Origin: Streptomyces sp. CB01881
GTDB taxonomy: Bacteria > Actinomycetota > Actinomycetes > Streptomycetales > Streptomycetaceae
DNA: 64,000 nt
Direction of reading: 5' to 3'
Assembly: GCF_002953255.1 (NCBI RefSeq)
Contig: NZ_CP026498.1
Span: forward strand, 1,295,645 to 1,359,644
Positions 20,871 through 28,298 of this stretch are shown piece by piece; position 1 is the first letter of the stretch; the number at the start of each line of letters is the position of its first letter. Both the position numbers and the translations under genes were made by a program. Under the pieces are notes generated by a model, which did no database searches, had not been told where the DNA came from, and worked only from the letters and a program-made list of their open reading frames with translations.

Positions 20871-21965
20871 TCAGCAGTGGCCGGCGGGCGAGGAGACCGC
20901 GCAGTGGTTGCGGGCGAAAGCGTTGGTGGTGCCGGTGTCGGCGTCGACCAGGTCGGCCGGGCCGTTGCCGACCGCGTGGTTGCCGCTGATGGTGTTGCGG
21001 GCGTTGGGCGCGCCGACCAGGCTGCGGAAGAGCACGATGCCGCCGGACATCGGTGAGGCGCCGACGTTGTCGCGGACCTCGTTCCCCGTCACCGAGGTGT
21101 CCTCGGCGCCGGTGAGCAGGATTCCGGTGCCCTGGATGTAGTCGAGCCGCGGGTTGGGCGGGCAGTAGTTGTTGTTGGCGACGACGCTGTTGCGGGTGAT
21201 GCTCAACGCGCCGGCCCGCGGCACGCCCTCGTCGCCGACGATGAAGACGCCGCCGCAGTTGCCGTGGATGTCGTTCGCCTCGATGCTCAGGTCGCGCAGG
21301 CGGCGCACGGTGACGCCGATCCGGTTCCCGGAGAGCTCGTTGCCGCTGACCACGGTGCCCTCGGTGTCGATGGCGCCGCCCTCGTTGACCACGCTGTTGG
21401 CGAGGAAGACGCCGGACTGGCCGTTGTGGGCCGACTCGTTGCCGACGATGACGGCGCGGGTCGACTTCTCCTGGCTGATGCCCTGCTGGCCGTTGTCGTG
21501 GACGTAGGTCGCGCGCACGGTCATGGCGGTGGTGGCGCTGGAGTTGATGCCGTTCTTGCTGAAGCCGGTGACGGCGAGGGCCTTGACGGTGATCCCGTCG
21601 AGCGGGTGGTCGTCGGTGCCGGCGACGCAGAGGCCGTGGCCCGCGGCGGCACAGACGGAGTCGCCGGCGGTGCCGTCGGCGGCGGTGCCGGGGGCGATCA
21701 CGCTCTGCGGGCCGACGCCGCGCAGGGTGAGGCCGGGGGTGGTGATCCGGACGCTGCCGCGGTAGGTACCCGCGAGCAGCTGGACGGTGTCGCCGGGCCG
21801 GGCGGAGTCGACGGCCTGCTGAATCGATTCGCCCGGCTGGACGAGGTGAAGGGCGCCCGCGGCGTGGGCCGGGGGCGCGGCGGCGAGGGTGGTCAGGGCG
21901 GTGGTGAGGGCGGTCGTGGCGGCGGCGGTGGCCGCGGCGAGGTGGTGGACCCGTCGCGTGGGCAT
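20871..21965 (-). CDS. Secreted right-handed beta-helix repeat protein (NosD/pectate-lyase-like)
   Basis: A 364-residue exported protein. A signal peptide (MPTRRVHHLAAATAAATTAL..., cleavage near AHA-AG about 36) precedes VQPGESIQQAVDSARPGDTVQLLAGTY, the classic opening of NosD-type parallel beta-helices. Successive 20-25-residue coils with Asn-rich turns follow (VSGNELSGNRIGVTV, SIEANDIHGNCGGVFIVG, VTGNEVRDN). Such proteins bind or cleave polysaccharides, or are structural. No catalytic set is evident, so function stays open. ATG 21965 is chosen because the signal peptide starts there; the open frame extends much further upstream without coding character. Confidence 0.82.
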   Translation of the reverse strand: MPTRRVHHLAAATAAATTALTTALTTLAAAPPAHAAGALHLVQPGESIQQAVDSARPGDTVQLLAGTYRGSVRITTPGLTLRGVGPQSVIAPGTAADGTAGDSVCAAAGHGLCVAGTDDHPLDGITVKALAVTGFSKNGINSSATTAMTVRATYVHDNGQQGISQEKSTRAVIVGNESAHNGQSGVFLANSVVNEGGAIDTEGTVVSGNELSGNRIGVTVRRLRDLSIEANDIHGNCGGVFIVGDEGVPRAGALSITRNSVVANNNYCPPNPRLDYIQGTGILLTGAEDTSVTGNEVRDNVGASPMSGGIVLFRSLVGAPNARNTISGNHAVGNGPADLVDADTGTTNAFARNHCAVSSPAGHC

Positions 21966-22063
21966 GAGTGGTGACCTGCTTTCTGACGCGCTCGCGGGGA
22001 CGCCGGCGCGGTGACGCGGTGTGAGCGAGGGATGACAGCTGGTGGATGTCGGTCGCATCGACG

Positions 22064-22495
22064 CTATGGGCGCGCGGGTGGGCCCGCCACCAGGGCTGGG
22101 CTGCAGGACTGACGGGGCGTCGGCAAATGGCGGCGGCGGGGGCGCGCGGGGCGACCGGACGGGTGTGGGCGGGCGCGGACCCGCAGAGCGGCGGGGCGAG
22201 GACGGCAGGTCGGCGGGCATGCCTGCTCGGTGCGGTGCGCGGGCGCGACGCCGGGCACGTTCTCCGCGCCGTTGACGAAGCGCGGGTCGCCGAGCACGGC
22301 GCGGACGTCCTCGTAACGGGTGACGATCCAGACCGGGTCGACGCCGGGGACGGTGCCGCGGGCCGGCGGGGCGCGTTCGCGGATCCGGGAGAAGACGGCG
22401 AACGGGTCCTGCACGAGGTGCGCGGCGCGCAGGTCGACCGTCTCGACGGATTCGGCGGTGGTCACGGCTGCCTCCACTGGGTTGCCCACTGTCAC
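22064..22495 (-). pseudogene. Cytochrome P450 N-terminal fragment
   Basis: Only the first ~95 residues match a bacterial P450. The GTG start at 22495 gives MTVGNPVEAA, then HLVQDPFAVFSRIRERAP, VWIVTRYEDVRAVLGDPRFV and NGAENVPGVAP, matching the usual N-terminal beta-1/helix-B region. After about base 22215 the frame runs through Pro/Arg-rich sequence without P450 features. The I-helix, ExxR and heme-Cys motifs are absent in any nearby frame. It is therefore a truncated relic, about a quarter of a normal gene. The neighbouring beta-helix gene begins 98 bases beyond. Confidence 0.65.
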
Positions 22496-22656
22496 GGACG
22501 GTGATGCTCCCGGCTCCGGCCGGTCCAGCGCCCGGGCCTCCGGTTCACTCAATCGATGACGGAGGACCGTTTCCCCGAAGGCCTCGTAGGTGCACGCACG
22601 CCGGGCGTGGGCGGCTGCGCGCCGGGGGCTCCGGGCCGCGTGGCATGCTCGGGGCC

Positions 22657-23619
22657 ATGAACACCGCCGCCGTCCTGCCGCCCCCCGCCGCCGTCGCACC
22701 GGTCACCGCCGTCCGCAACCCGGTCGGGGCCCACGTGCCGGTGGCCGCCCGCGGGCTGGCCGGGACGGGGCTGGCGTACGCGCGGACCGTGGGCGCCGAG
22801 GCCGTCCAGGTGTTCGTGGCCAACCCGCGTGGCTGGGCCACTCCCCCGGGCAACCCGGCGCAGGACGAGGAGTTCCGCACCGCCTGCGCCGAGCGGGGCA
22901 TCCCGGCGTACGTGCACGCGCCGTACCTGATCAACTTCGGCTCGGACACCGCGGCGACCCGCGAGCGCTCGGCCGTCTCGCTGCGCCACTCGCTGCTGCG
23001 CGGCCACGCGATCGGCGCACTGGGCGTGGTGCTGCACACCGGTTCGGCGGTCGGCACGGCCCCGGGCGGCGGCTCCCGGCGGGCCGAGGCGATGGCGCAG
23101 GTCCGCGCGGACCTCCGCCCGCTGCTGGACGAGCTGGACGCCCTGGGCGAGGACGCGCCCTGGCTGCTGCTGGAGCCGACGGCCGGTCAGGGCAGCTCGC
23201 TCTGTTCGCGGATGGAGGACCTGGCCGCGTACGTGGACGCGCTGGACGGCCACCCGAAGGTCGGGGTCTGCCTGGACACCTGCCACGCCTTCGCGGCCGG
23301 CCACGACCTGGCGGCGCCGGGCGGCGTCCGGGAGGCGCTGGACGCCCTGGTGGCAGCCGCCGGGCCGGGCCGACTGCGACTGATCCACGCCAACGACTCG
23401 GAGGACGAGGTCGGTGCCCGCAAGGACCGGCACGCCAACATCGGCGCGGGGCGGATCGGCGCGGAGCCGTTCCGCGAGCTGTTCGAGCACCCGGAGACGG
23501 CCGGGGTCCCGCTCGTGGTGGAGACCCCGGACCGCAGGCACGGCGGCGACGGGACCGGGCACGCGATCGACATCGCGCTGCTCAAGGAGCTGCGCGAGCG
23601 GGCCGCGGTGCCGGCCTGA
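22657..23619 (+). CDS. nfo: Endonuclease IV (AP endonuclease)
   Basis: A TIM-barrel, three-zinc apurinic/apyrimidinic endonuclease for base excision repair, 320 residues. Conserved blocks are NPVGAHVPVAARGL near the N terminus, YVHAPYLINFGSD, GVVLHTGSAVG (zinc His), LLLEPTAGQGSSLC (zinc Glu), VGVCLDTCHAFAAGHDL, LIHANDSEDEVGARKDRHANIG and VVETPD. The ATG at 22657 is the best start by family length. The first ~22 residues (Pro/Ala-rich) are extra. It is divergent from the P450 relic and convergent with the chitosanase gene after only 22 bases. Confidence 0.92.
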   Translation: MNTAAVLPPPAAVAPVTAVRNPVGAHVPVAARGLAGTGLAYARTVGAEAVQVFVANPRGWATPPGNPAQDEEFRTACAERGIPAYVHAPYLINFGSDTAATRERSAVSLRHSLLRGHAIGALGVVLHTGSAVGTAPGGGSRRAEAMAQVRADLRPLLDELDALGEDAPWLLLEPTAGQGSSLCSRMEDLAAYVDALDGHPKVGVCLDTCHAFAAGHDLAAPGGVREALDALVAAAGPGRLRLIHANDSEDEVGARKDRHANIGAGRIGAEPFRELFEHPETAGVPLVVETPDRRHGGDGTGHAIDIALLKELRERAAVPA

Positions 23620-23641
23620 CGGGCGGCCCGGCCCCGGCGGT

Positions 23642-24504
23642 TCAGGAGACGGTGTAGCCGGAGCCGAAGGCCGTGACGGTGAACGGGCCGTCGAGGCCGT
23701 AGTTGCCCGTGCGGGCGATCCGCCGCAGGGCCTCGACCCGGTCGACGGACTTGCGCCACTCCTCGGCCGTGTCGGAGTCGGCCGGGTTGGTCAGGTCGTC
23801 GGCGCGGACGTCGAAGAAGGCGTCCAGCCAGGCCTGTTCGCCGGCCTGGGAGGCGGACCCGACCCGGGCGTTGGTCCGGGCGACCAGCGCGGGCAGGGCG
23901 TCGTACTCGGAGCCGTTGCCGTGCTGGATGGACGCGTCGAACAGCTCGGCCCGGGCCAGGGCGCTGGTGACGCCGGCCGCGTCGGCCTGGCGCATCGCGG
24001 GGTCGAAGTAGCGGCTGTCGACCTGCTCGTCCTGGACCCGCCGGAAGGCCGGGTCCTGCGCGGCGGCCTTCCAGGCCTCGACGTACTCGGCCTCGGGGAG
24101 TCCGCCGGTGTCCCCGCTGCCCGCGGAGGCCGGCCGCTCCAGCTCCGGCACGAAGCGGGCCAGGGGATTGTCCGGGACCAGCCCGGTGTAGGCGCGGACC
24201 ACCTTCAGCGCGTCGCCGTCGTTGGTGGTGAAGCCCGCCCGGCGGCCGTCACGCCCCGGCCGTCGTGGATGTTCTCCGCGTACCCGTACTGGATCTCGGT
24301 GGTGCCGTTCTCGAAGACGCTGACCAGCTGGTCGGCGCGGCGGCGCTGATCCGGGCTCAGTCCGCCGTCGGCGGCGGACGAGGGGGTGATGCCCAGCCCG
24401 AGGGCGAGTGCCGCGGCGGCCGCCGCGACGGCCAGGACGGAGCGGCGGGAGGGTGCGGTGGGGCGGGAGGGTGCGGTGGGGCGGGAGGGTGCGGTGGGGC
24501 GCAT
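23642..24504 (-). pseudogene. csn: GH46 chitosanase gene with a frameshift
   Basis: A secreted endo-chitosanase split by one missing base. The first frame (24504 to 24205) gives a signal peptide with short repeats (RPTAPS three times) and LVSVFENGTTEIQYGYAENIHD, whose first Glu aligns with the catalytic acid of the S. sp. N174 enzyme. It then shifts at VTAAGRASP and soon stops. The second frame (from about 24240 to 23642) resumes the family sequence GFTTNDGDALKVVRAYTGLVP. Adding one G to the run around 24235-24245 restores VTAAGRGFTTNDGD and a full-length enzyme of about 286 residues. Either this is a genuine loss of function or a sequencing error in a GC run. GGAGGAG precedes ATG 24504. Confidence 0.85.
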
Positions 24505-24525
24505 GGGTCTCCTCCGGAGGTTTAG

Positions 24526-24542
24526 TTAGGAAACTTTCCTAA
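24526..24542. promoter_or_regulatory. Palindromic operator upstream of chitosanase
   Basis: A perfect 17-base palindrome, TTAGGAAACTTTCCTAA, lies 22 bases upstream of the chitosanase start. Chitosanase genes of streptomycetes are known to be repressed by the ROK-family regulator CsnR through a GAAA/TTTC-type palindrome at this place. This site fits that pattern, an inference from similarity. Its position suggests it overlaps the promoter or leader. The gap also serves the divergent MMPL gene. Confidence 0.7.
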
Positions 24543-24727
24543 TGCGAGGAGGAAGCTACGCCGCGGGCGGACCGCCGTCAACGCCCTGTCCAGCCGGCGG
24601 GACAGGGTTCGGACAGCGCTCGGGCTGCACTCGGGCTGCACTCGGGATGGATGCGCTCGGGCTGCCGGGTCGGCGGGGCGGTGGCAGGCTGGAACGAGTG
24701 ATGTCTCAGCCCCCTGGGGGTTTGCTA

Positions 24728-26824
24728 ATGAGCCCGACCCGGAGACTGGCCACACTCCCCTGCGGTCGCCGCAGCAAGTGGGTGGTGCTCGCGCTCTGGC
24801 TGGTGCTGCTGGTGGTGGCGGGACCGCTCGCCGGCAAGCTGACCAACGCCGAGGACAACCAGGCGTCCAGCTGGCTGCCCGGCAACGCCGAGTCCACCCA
24901 GGTGCTGGACGCGCAGCGCGCCTTCCAGCCGGTGGACACCGCGCAGGCCGTGGTGGTGTACCAACGCGACAGCGGGATCACCCTCGCCGACCGGGCCGAG
25001 GCCGCCCGGGACGCCACCGCCTTCGCGGGCGCGCCGCACGTGCTGGGGCCGGTGGTCGGCCCGGTGGTCTCCACGGACGGCAAGGCGATGCAGACCACCG
25101 TGCCGATCGACATCGGCACCGGCGGCTGGCAGGACCTGCGCCCGGCCGTGGACAGCCTGCGCGCCACCGCGGCAGCCGACAACCAGGGCATGGCCACGCA
25201 CGTCACCGGCCCGGCCGGGATCGGCGCCGACCAGGCCGAGGCCTTCGCGGGCATCGACGGCACCCTGCTGGCCGCCACCATCAGCGTGGTGATCATCCTG
25301 CTGCTGCTCACCTACCGCAGCCCCGTCCTCTGGGCGCTGCCGCTGGTCTCGGCCGCCGGGGCCCTGATCGTCGCCCAGGCGGTCATCTACCTGCTGGCCC
25401 AGCACGCCGGACTGACCGTCAACGCGCAGAGCGCCGGCATCCTGATCGTGCTGGTGCTCGGCGCCGGCACCGACTACGCGCTGCTCCTGACCGCCCGCTA
25501 CCGGGAGGAGCTGAGACGGCACGAGGACCGGCACGAGGCGATGGCCTTCGCCCTGCACCGGGCCGGCCCCGCAATCCTGGCCTCGTCGGCCACCGTGATC
25601 GCCTCGATGCTCTGCCTGCTGATCGCCGAGATGAACTCCACCAGCGGCCTCGGCCCGGTCTGCGCGATCGGCGTGCTGGTGGCGTTGATCGCGATGCTGA
25701 CACTGCTGCCCGCCCTGCTGGTGATCGTCGGCCGCTGGGTGTTCTGGCCGGTCAAGCCCGCGTTCGGGACGCCGGAGCCGACCAGGACGGGCCGCTGGGC
25801 GCACGTCGGGACGTGGATCGGCCGCCGTCCGCGCAAGGTGTGGATCGGCACCGCACTAGCCCTGGCCGCCTGCTGCGTCGGGCTGGTCTCGCTCAACGCC
25901 ACCGGTCTGAGCACGGCCGGCACCTTCACCGGCAAGCCGGACTCGGTGGTCGGCCAGGAGGTGCTGGAACAGCACTTCCCCGGCGGGACGGGCGCGCCGC
26001 TGACGGTGATCAGCACGGCGGGCGGGGCCGGGGCCGTCCGCGCGGCCGCGGCGGCGACGCCCGGCGTGGCCGGGACGTCCGAACCGGTGGTGCAGCAGGG
26101 CGAGGCGCTGTTCAAGGCCACCCTCGCCGACCCGCCGGACAGCCAGGCCGCCAAGGACACCGTGGACCGGGTGCGCGCGGCCGTCCACGCCGTCCCGGAC
26201 GCCGATGCCAAGGTGGGCGGCTCCACGGCGGTGATCCTGGACGCCGGACGGGCCGCGACGCACGACAACCGGACGATCATCCCGCTGGTGCTCGGCGTGG
26301 TGCTGGTGATCCTGGCGATGCTGCTGCGGGCGGTCACCGCGCCGCTGGTGCTGATCGCCACGGTGGTGCTGTCGTACGCGGCGGCGCTCGGGATCAGCGC
26401 GTTCTTCTTCGAGCACGTCTTCCACTTCGAGGGCCAGGACAACTCGTTCCCGCTGTTCGTGTTCGTGTTCCTGGTCGCGCTCGGGATCGACTACAACATC
26501 TTCCTGATGACCCGGGTGCGGGAGGAGTCCGCGCACCACGGCACCCGGCACGGGGCGGTGGCCGGGCTGGCGGCGACCGGCGGGGTGATCACCTCGGCCG
26601 GGCTGATCCTCGCGAGCACCTTCGCGGTGCTCGGCACACTGCCGGTGGTGGGCTTCGCCGAGATCGGCTTCGCGGTGGCGCTGGGCGTCCTGCTGGACGC
26701 CCTGGTGGTGCGGTCGGTGCTGGTCACCGCACTCACCATGGACCTGGACCGGCACATGTGGTGGCCGTCCGAGTTGTCCAAGCAAGTCCACCGCCCGGAG
26801 AGCGAGTTGACCAGACAGCTTTAA
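24728..26824 (+). CDS. MMPL/RND-family membrane transporter
   Basis: A 698-residue inner-membrane exporter of the MMPL group with two repeated halves, each one helix, a large extracytoplasmic loop, then five helices. Family blocks are SAGILIVLVLGAGTDYALLLTARYREEL (about 235-262) in the first half and FVFVFLVALGIDYNIFLMTRVREE (about 575-600) in the second; the Asp-Tyr pairs are the proton-relay positions. Actinobacterial members export lipids, siderophores or antibiotics, and the substrate is unknown. ATG 24728 (MSPTRRLATLPCGRR) has GGGGG eight bases upstream; an ATG at 24701 in frame is a possible longer start. There is no adjacent TetR regulator. Confidence 0.88.
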   Translation: MSPTRRLATLPCGRRSKWVVLALWLVLLVVAGPLAGKLTNAEDNQASSWLPGNAESTQVLDAQRAFQPVDTAQAVVVYQRDSGITLADRAEAARDATAFAGAPHVLGPVVGPVVSTDGKAMQTTVPIDIGTGGWQDLRPAVDSLRATAAADNQGMATHVTGPAGIGADQAEAFAGIDGTLLAATISVVIILLLLTYRSPVLWALPLVSAAGALIVAQAVIYLLAQHAGLTVNAQSAGILIVLVLGAGTDYALLLTARYREELRRHEDRHEAMAFALHRAGPAILASSATVIASMLCLLIAEMNSTSGLGPVCAIGVLVALIAMLTLLPALLVIVGRWVFWPVKPAFGTPEPTRTGRWAHVGTWIGRRPRKVWIGTALALAACCVGLVSLNATGLSTAGTFTGKPDSVVGQEVLEQHFPGGTGAPLTVISTAGGAGAVRAAAAATPGVAGTSEPVVQQGEALFKATLADPPDSQAAKDTVDRVRAAVHAVPDADAKVGGSTAVILDAGRAATHDNRTIIPLVLGVVLVILAMLLRAVTAPLVLIATVVLSYAAALGISAFFFEHVFHFEGQDNSFPLFVFVFLVALGIDYNIFLMTRVREESAHHGTRHGAVAGLAATGGVITSAGLILASTFAVLGTLPVVGFAEIGFAVALGVLLDALVVRSVLVTALTMDLDRHMWWPSELSKQVHRPESELTRQL

Positions 26825-26896
26825 GTTACCGTCGAGTTCACACGGTTCTCGTCCGCAGTCTTGCCGGGCGTGACCGGGACCGCGTTGACTGCGCTC

Positions 26897-27943
26897 ATGC
26901 CAACTTTCACCACGCCTCGCCCCGGCACCCGGCTGGCCGCCGCCTGCACCGTCGCCGCCGCCCTGATCGCCCCGGTGGCCGCCGCTCCGACCGCCTCCGC
27001 GACCACCGCCGCGGTCACCGCTCCGGCTACCGGCGGAGTCACCGCTGCGGCGGCCGCGCCGGTCGCCACGGTTCCGGCACTGAACGTGCTGACGTACAAC
27101 GTGTTCCTGATGAGCAAGAACCTGTACCCCAACTGGGGCCAGGACTACCGGGCCAAGGCCATCGCCGCGTCCGACGTCTTCCGGGGCCACGACGTGGTCG
27201 TGCTCCAGGAGGCCTTCGACAACGCCGCCTCCGACCTGCTCACCTCGCAGGCCTCCGCCGCGTACCCGTACCACACCCCGGTCGTCGGCCGGTCGACCGA
27301 CGGCTGGGACGCCACCGGCGGCAGCTTCACCTCCGCCTCCCCGGAGGACGGCGGGGTGACGCTGCTCAGCAAGTGGCCGATCCTGCGCAAGGAGCAGTAC
27401 GTCTTCAAGGACGCCTGCGGCAGCGACTACTGGTCGAACAAGGGCTTCGTCTACGCGGTGCTGGACGTCAACGGCGTGCGCACCCACGTGGTCGGCACCC
27501 ACCTGCAGTCCACCGACACCGGGTGCTCCGCGGGCCAGCCCGCCGCCGTCCGGGCGGCGCAGCTCAAGGCGATGAAGGCGTTCATCGACGGCAAGAACAT
27601 CCCGGCCGCCGAACCGGTCCTGCTGGCCGGCGACCTCAACATCGACTCGCACGGCAGCGAGTACCCCTCGCTGCTCGCCAACGCCAACGTCGCGCCGGCC
27701 ACCACGCGCAACGGCTGGGCCGACTCCTTCGACACCGTCGACAACTCGATCGCCGCCTACCGGTACCCGGGCGAGCCCAAGGAGGACCTCGACTACGTCC
27801 TCTACCGTGCCGACCACGCGCAGCCGGCGAGCTACACCAACACGGTGGTGCGCTTCCACAGCTCGCCGTGGACGGTGAGCAGTTGGGGCAAGAGCTACAC
27901 CTACACCGACCTGTCCGACCACTACCCGCTGTCGGCGGGCTGA
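26897..27943 (+). CDS. sph: Secreted sphingomyelinase C-type phosphodiesterase
   Basis: A 348-residue exported enzyme of the endonuclease/exonuclease/phosphatase fold, hydrolysing sphingomyelin to ceramide and phosphocholine. The signal peptide ends near ASA-TT (about 38). VLTYNVFLMSKNLYPNWGQD (metal Asn), VVVLQEAFDN (metal Glu), VVGTHLQSTD, LLAGDLNIDSHGSEY (Asp/Asn) and the final catalytic LSDHYPLSA are the family's active-site blocks, all intact. ATG 26897 is chosen because the signal peptide begins there. It follows the MMPL gene by 72 bases and may have its own promoter, with TTGACT at 26885-26890 a possible -35 element. Confidence 0.9.
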   Translation: MPTFTTPRPGTRLAAACTVAAALIAPVAAAPTASATTAAVTAPATGGVTAAAAAPVATVPALNVLTYNVFLMSKNLYPNWGQDYRAKAIAASDVFRGHDVVVLQEAFDNAASDLLTSQASAAYPYHTPVVGRSTDGWDATGGSFTSASPEDGGVTLLSKWPILRKEQYVFKDACGSDYWSNKGFVYAVLDVNGVRTHVVGTHLQSTDTGCSAGQPAAVRAAQLKAMKAFIDGKNIPAAEPVLLAGDLNIDSHGSEYPSLLANANVAPATTRNGWADSFDTVDNSIAAYRYPGEPKEDLDYVLYRADHAQPASYTNTVVRFHSSPWTVSSWGKSYTYTDLSDHYPLSAG

Positions 27944-28024
27944 GCGGGCGCACGCCTCGGCCGGCCGGGCGGACGGGCGCACGGCTACGCGGATGGTGCC
28001 TCGGCCTGTGCTTCGGCCGATGCC

Positions 28025-28291
28025 TCAGCCGGTGCCGGTGAAGCGGCGGTAGGCCGGTCCGAGGGCGGTCTCCAGGGACCGCCCTCGGACGGTGAGGCCG
28101 GACGGGCCCAGGCCGTCGAGGGCCGGGGCCGGTCCGGCCTCGTCGGCAGGGGGCGGTACGCGCCCCTGCCAGAAGGTGTCGAGGCACTCGGCCAACGGGC
28201 GGTCACCGGGTACGGGCCGGGGGGCGCGCCCGGACCCGGCGGCGCGTCCGGGCACCACGGGGGGCCCAGGCGTCGCGGGGGGCTCTGACAT
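28025..28291 (-). CDS. Small protein downstream of SNF2 helicase
   Basis: An 88-residue Pro/Gly-rich product with no named domain. Its C-terminal half (PLAECLDTFWQGR, then LDGLGPSGLTVRGRSLETALGPAYRRF) resembles, from memory, the tail of SWIM zinc-finger proteins that usually follow SNF2 helicase genes in streptomycetes. The Cys/His SWIM motif itself is absent. It may be a shortened SWIM partner that kept only the tail. The ATG at 28291 lies seven bases after the helicase stop, with GGAGAG upstream, so the two genes are co-transcribed. Confidence 0.5.
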   Translation of the reverse strand: MSEPPATPGPPVVPGRAAGSGRAPRPVPGDRPLAECLDTFWQGRVPPPADEAGPAPALDGLGPSGLTVRGRSLETALGPAYRRFTGTG

Positions 28292-28298
28292 CACGGGG

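Noticed and set aside
24778..28041. A 1087-codon open frame running through the MMPL and sphingomyelinase genes
   Set aside because: It is an alternate frame of two clear genes with an Arg/Gly-rich translation.
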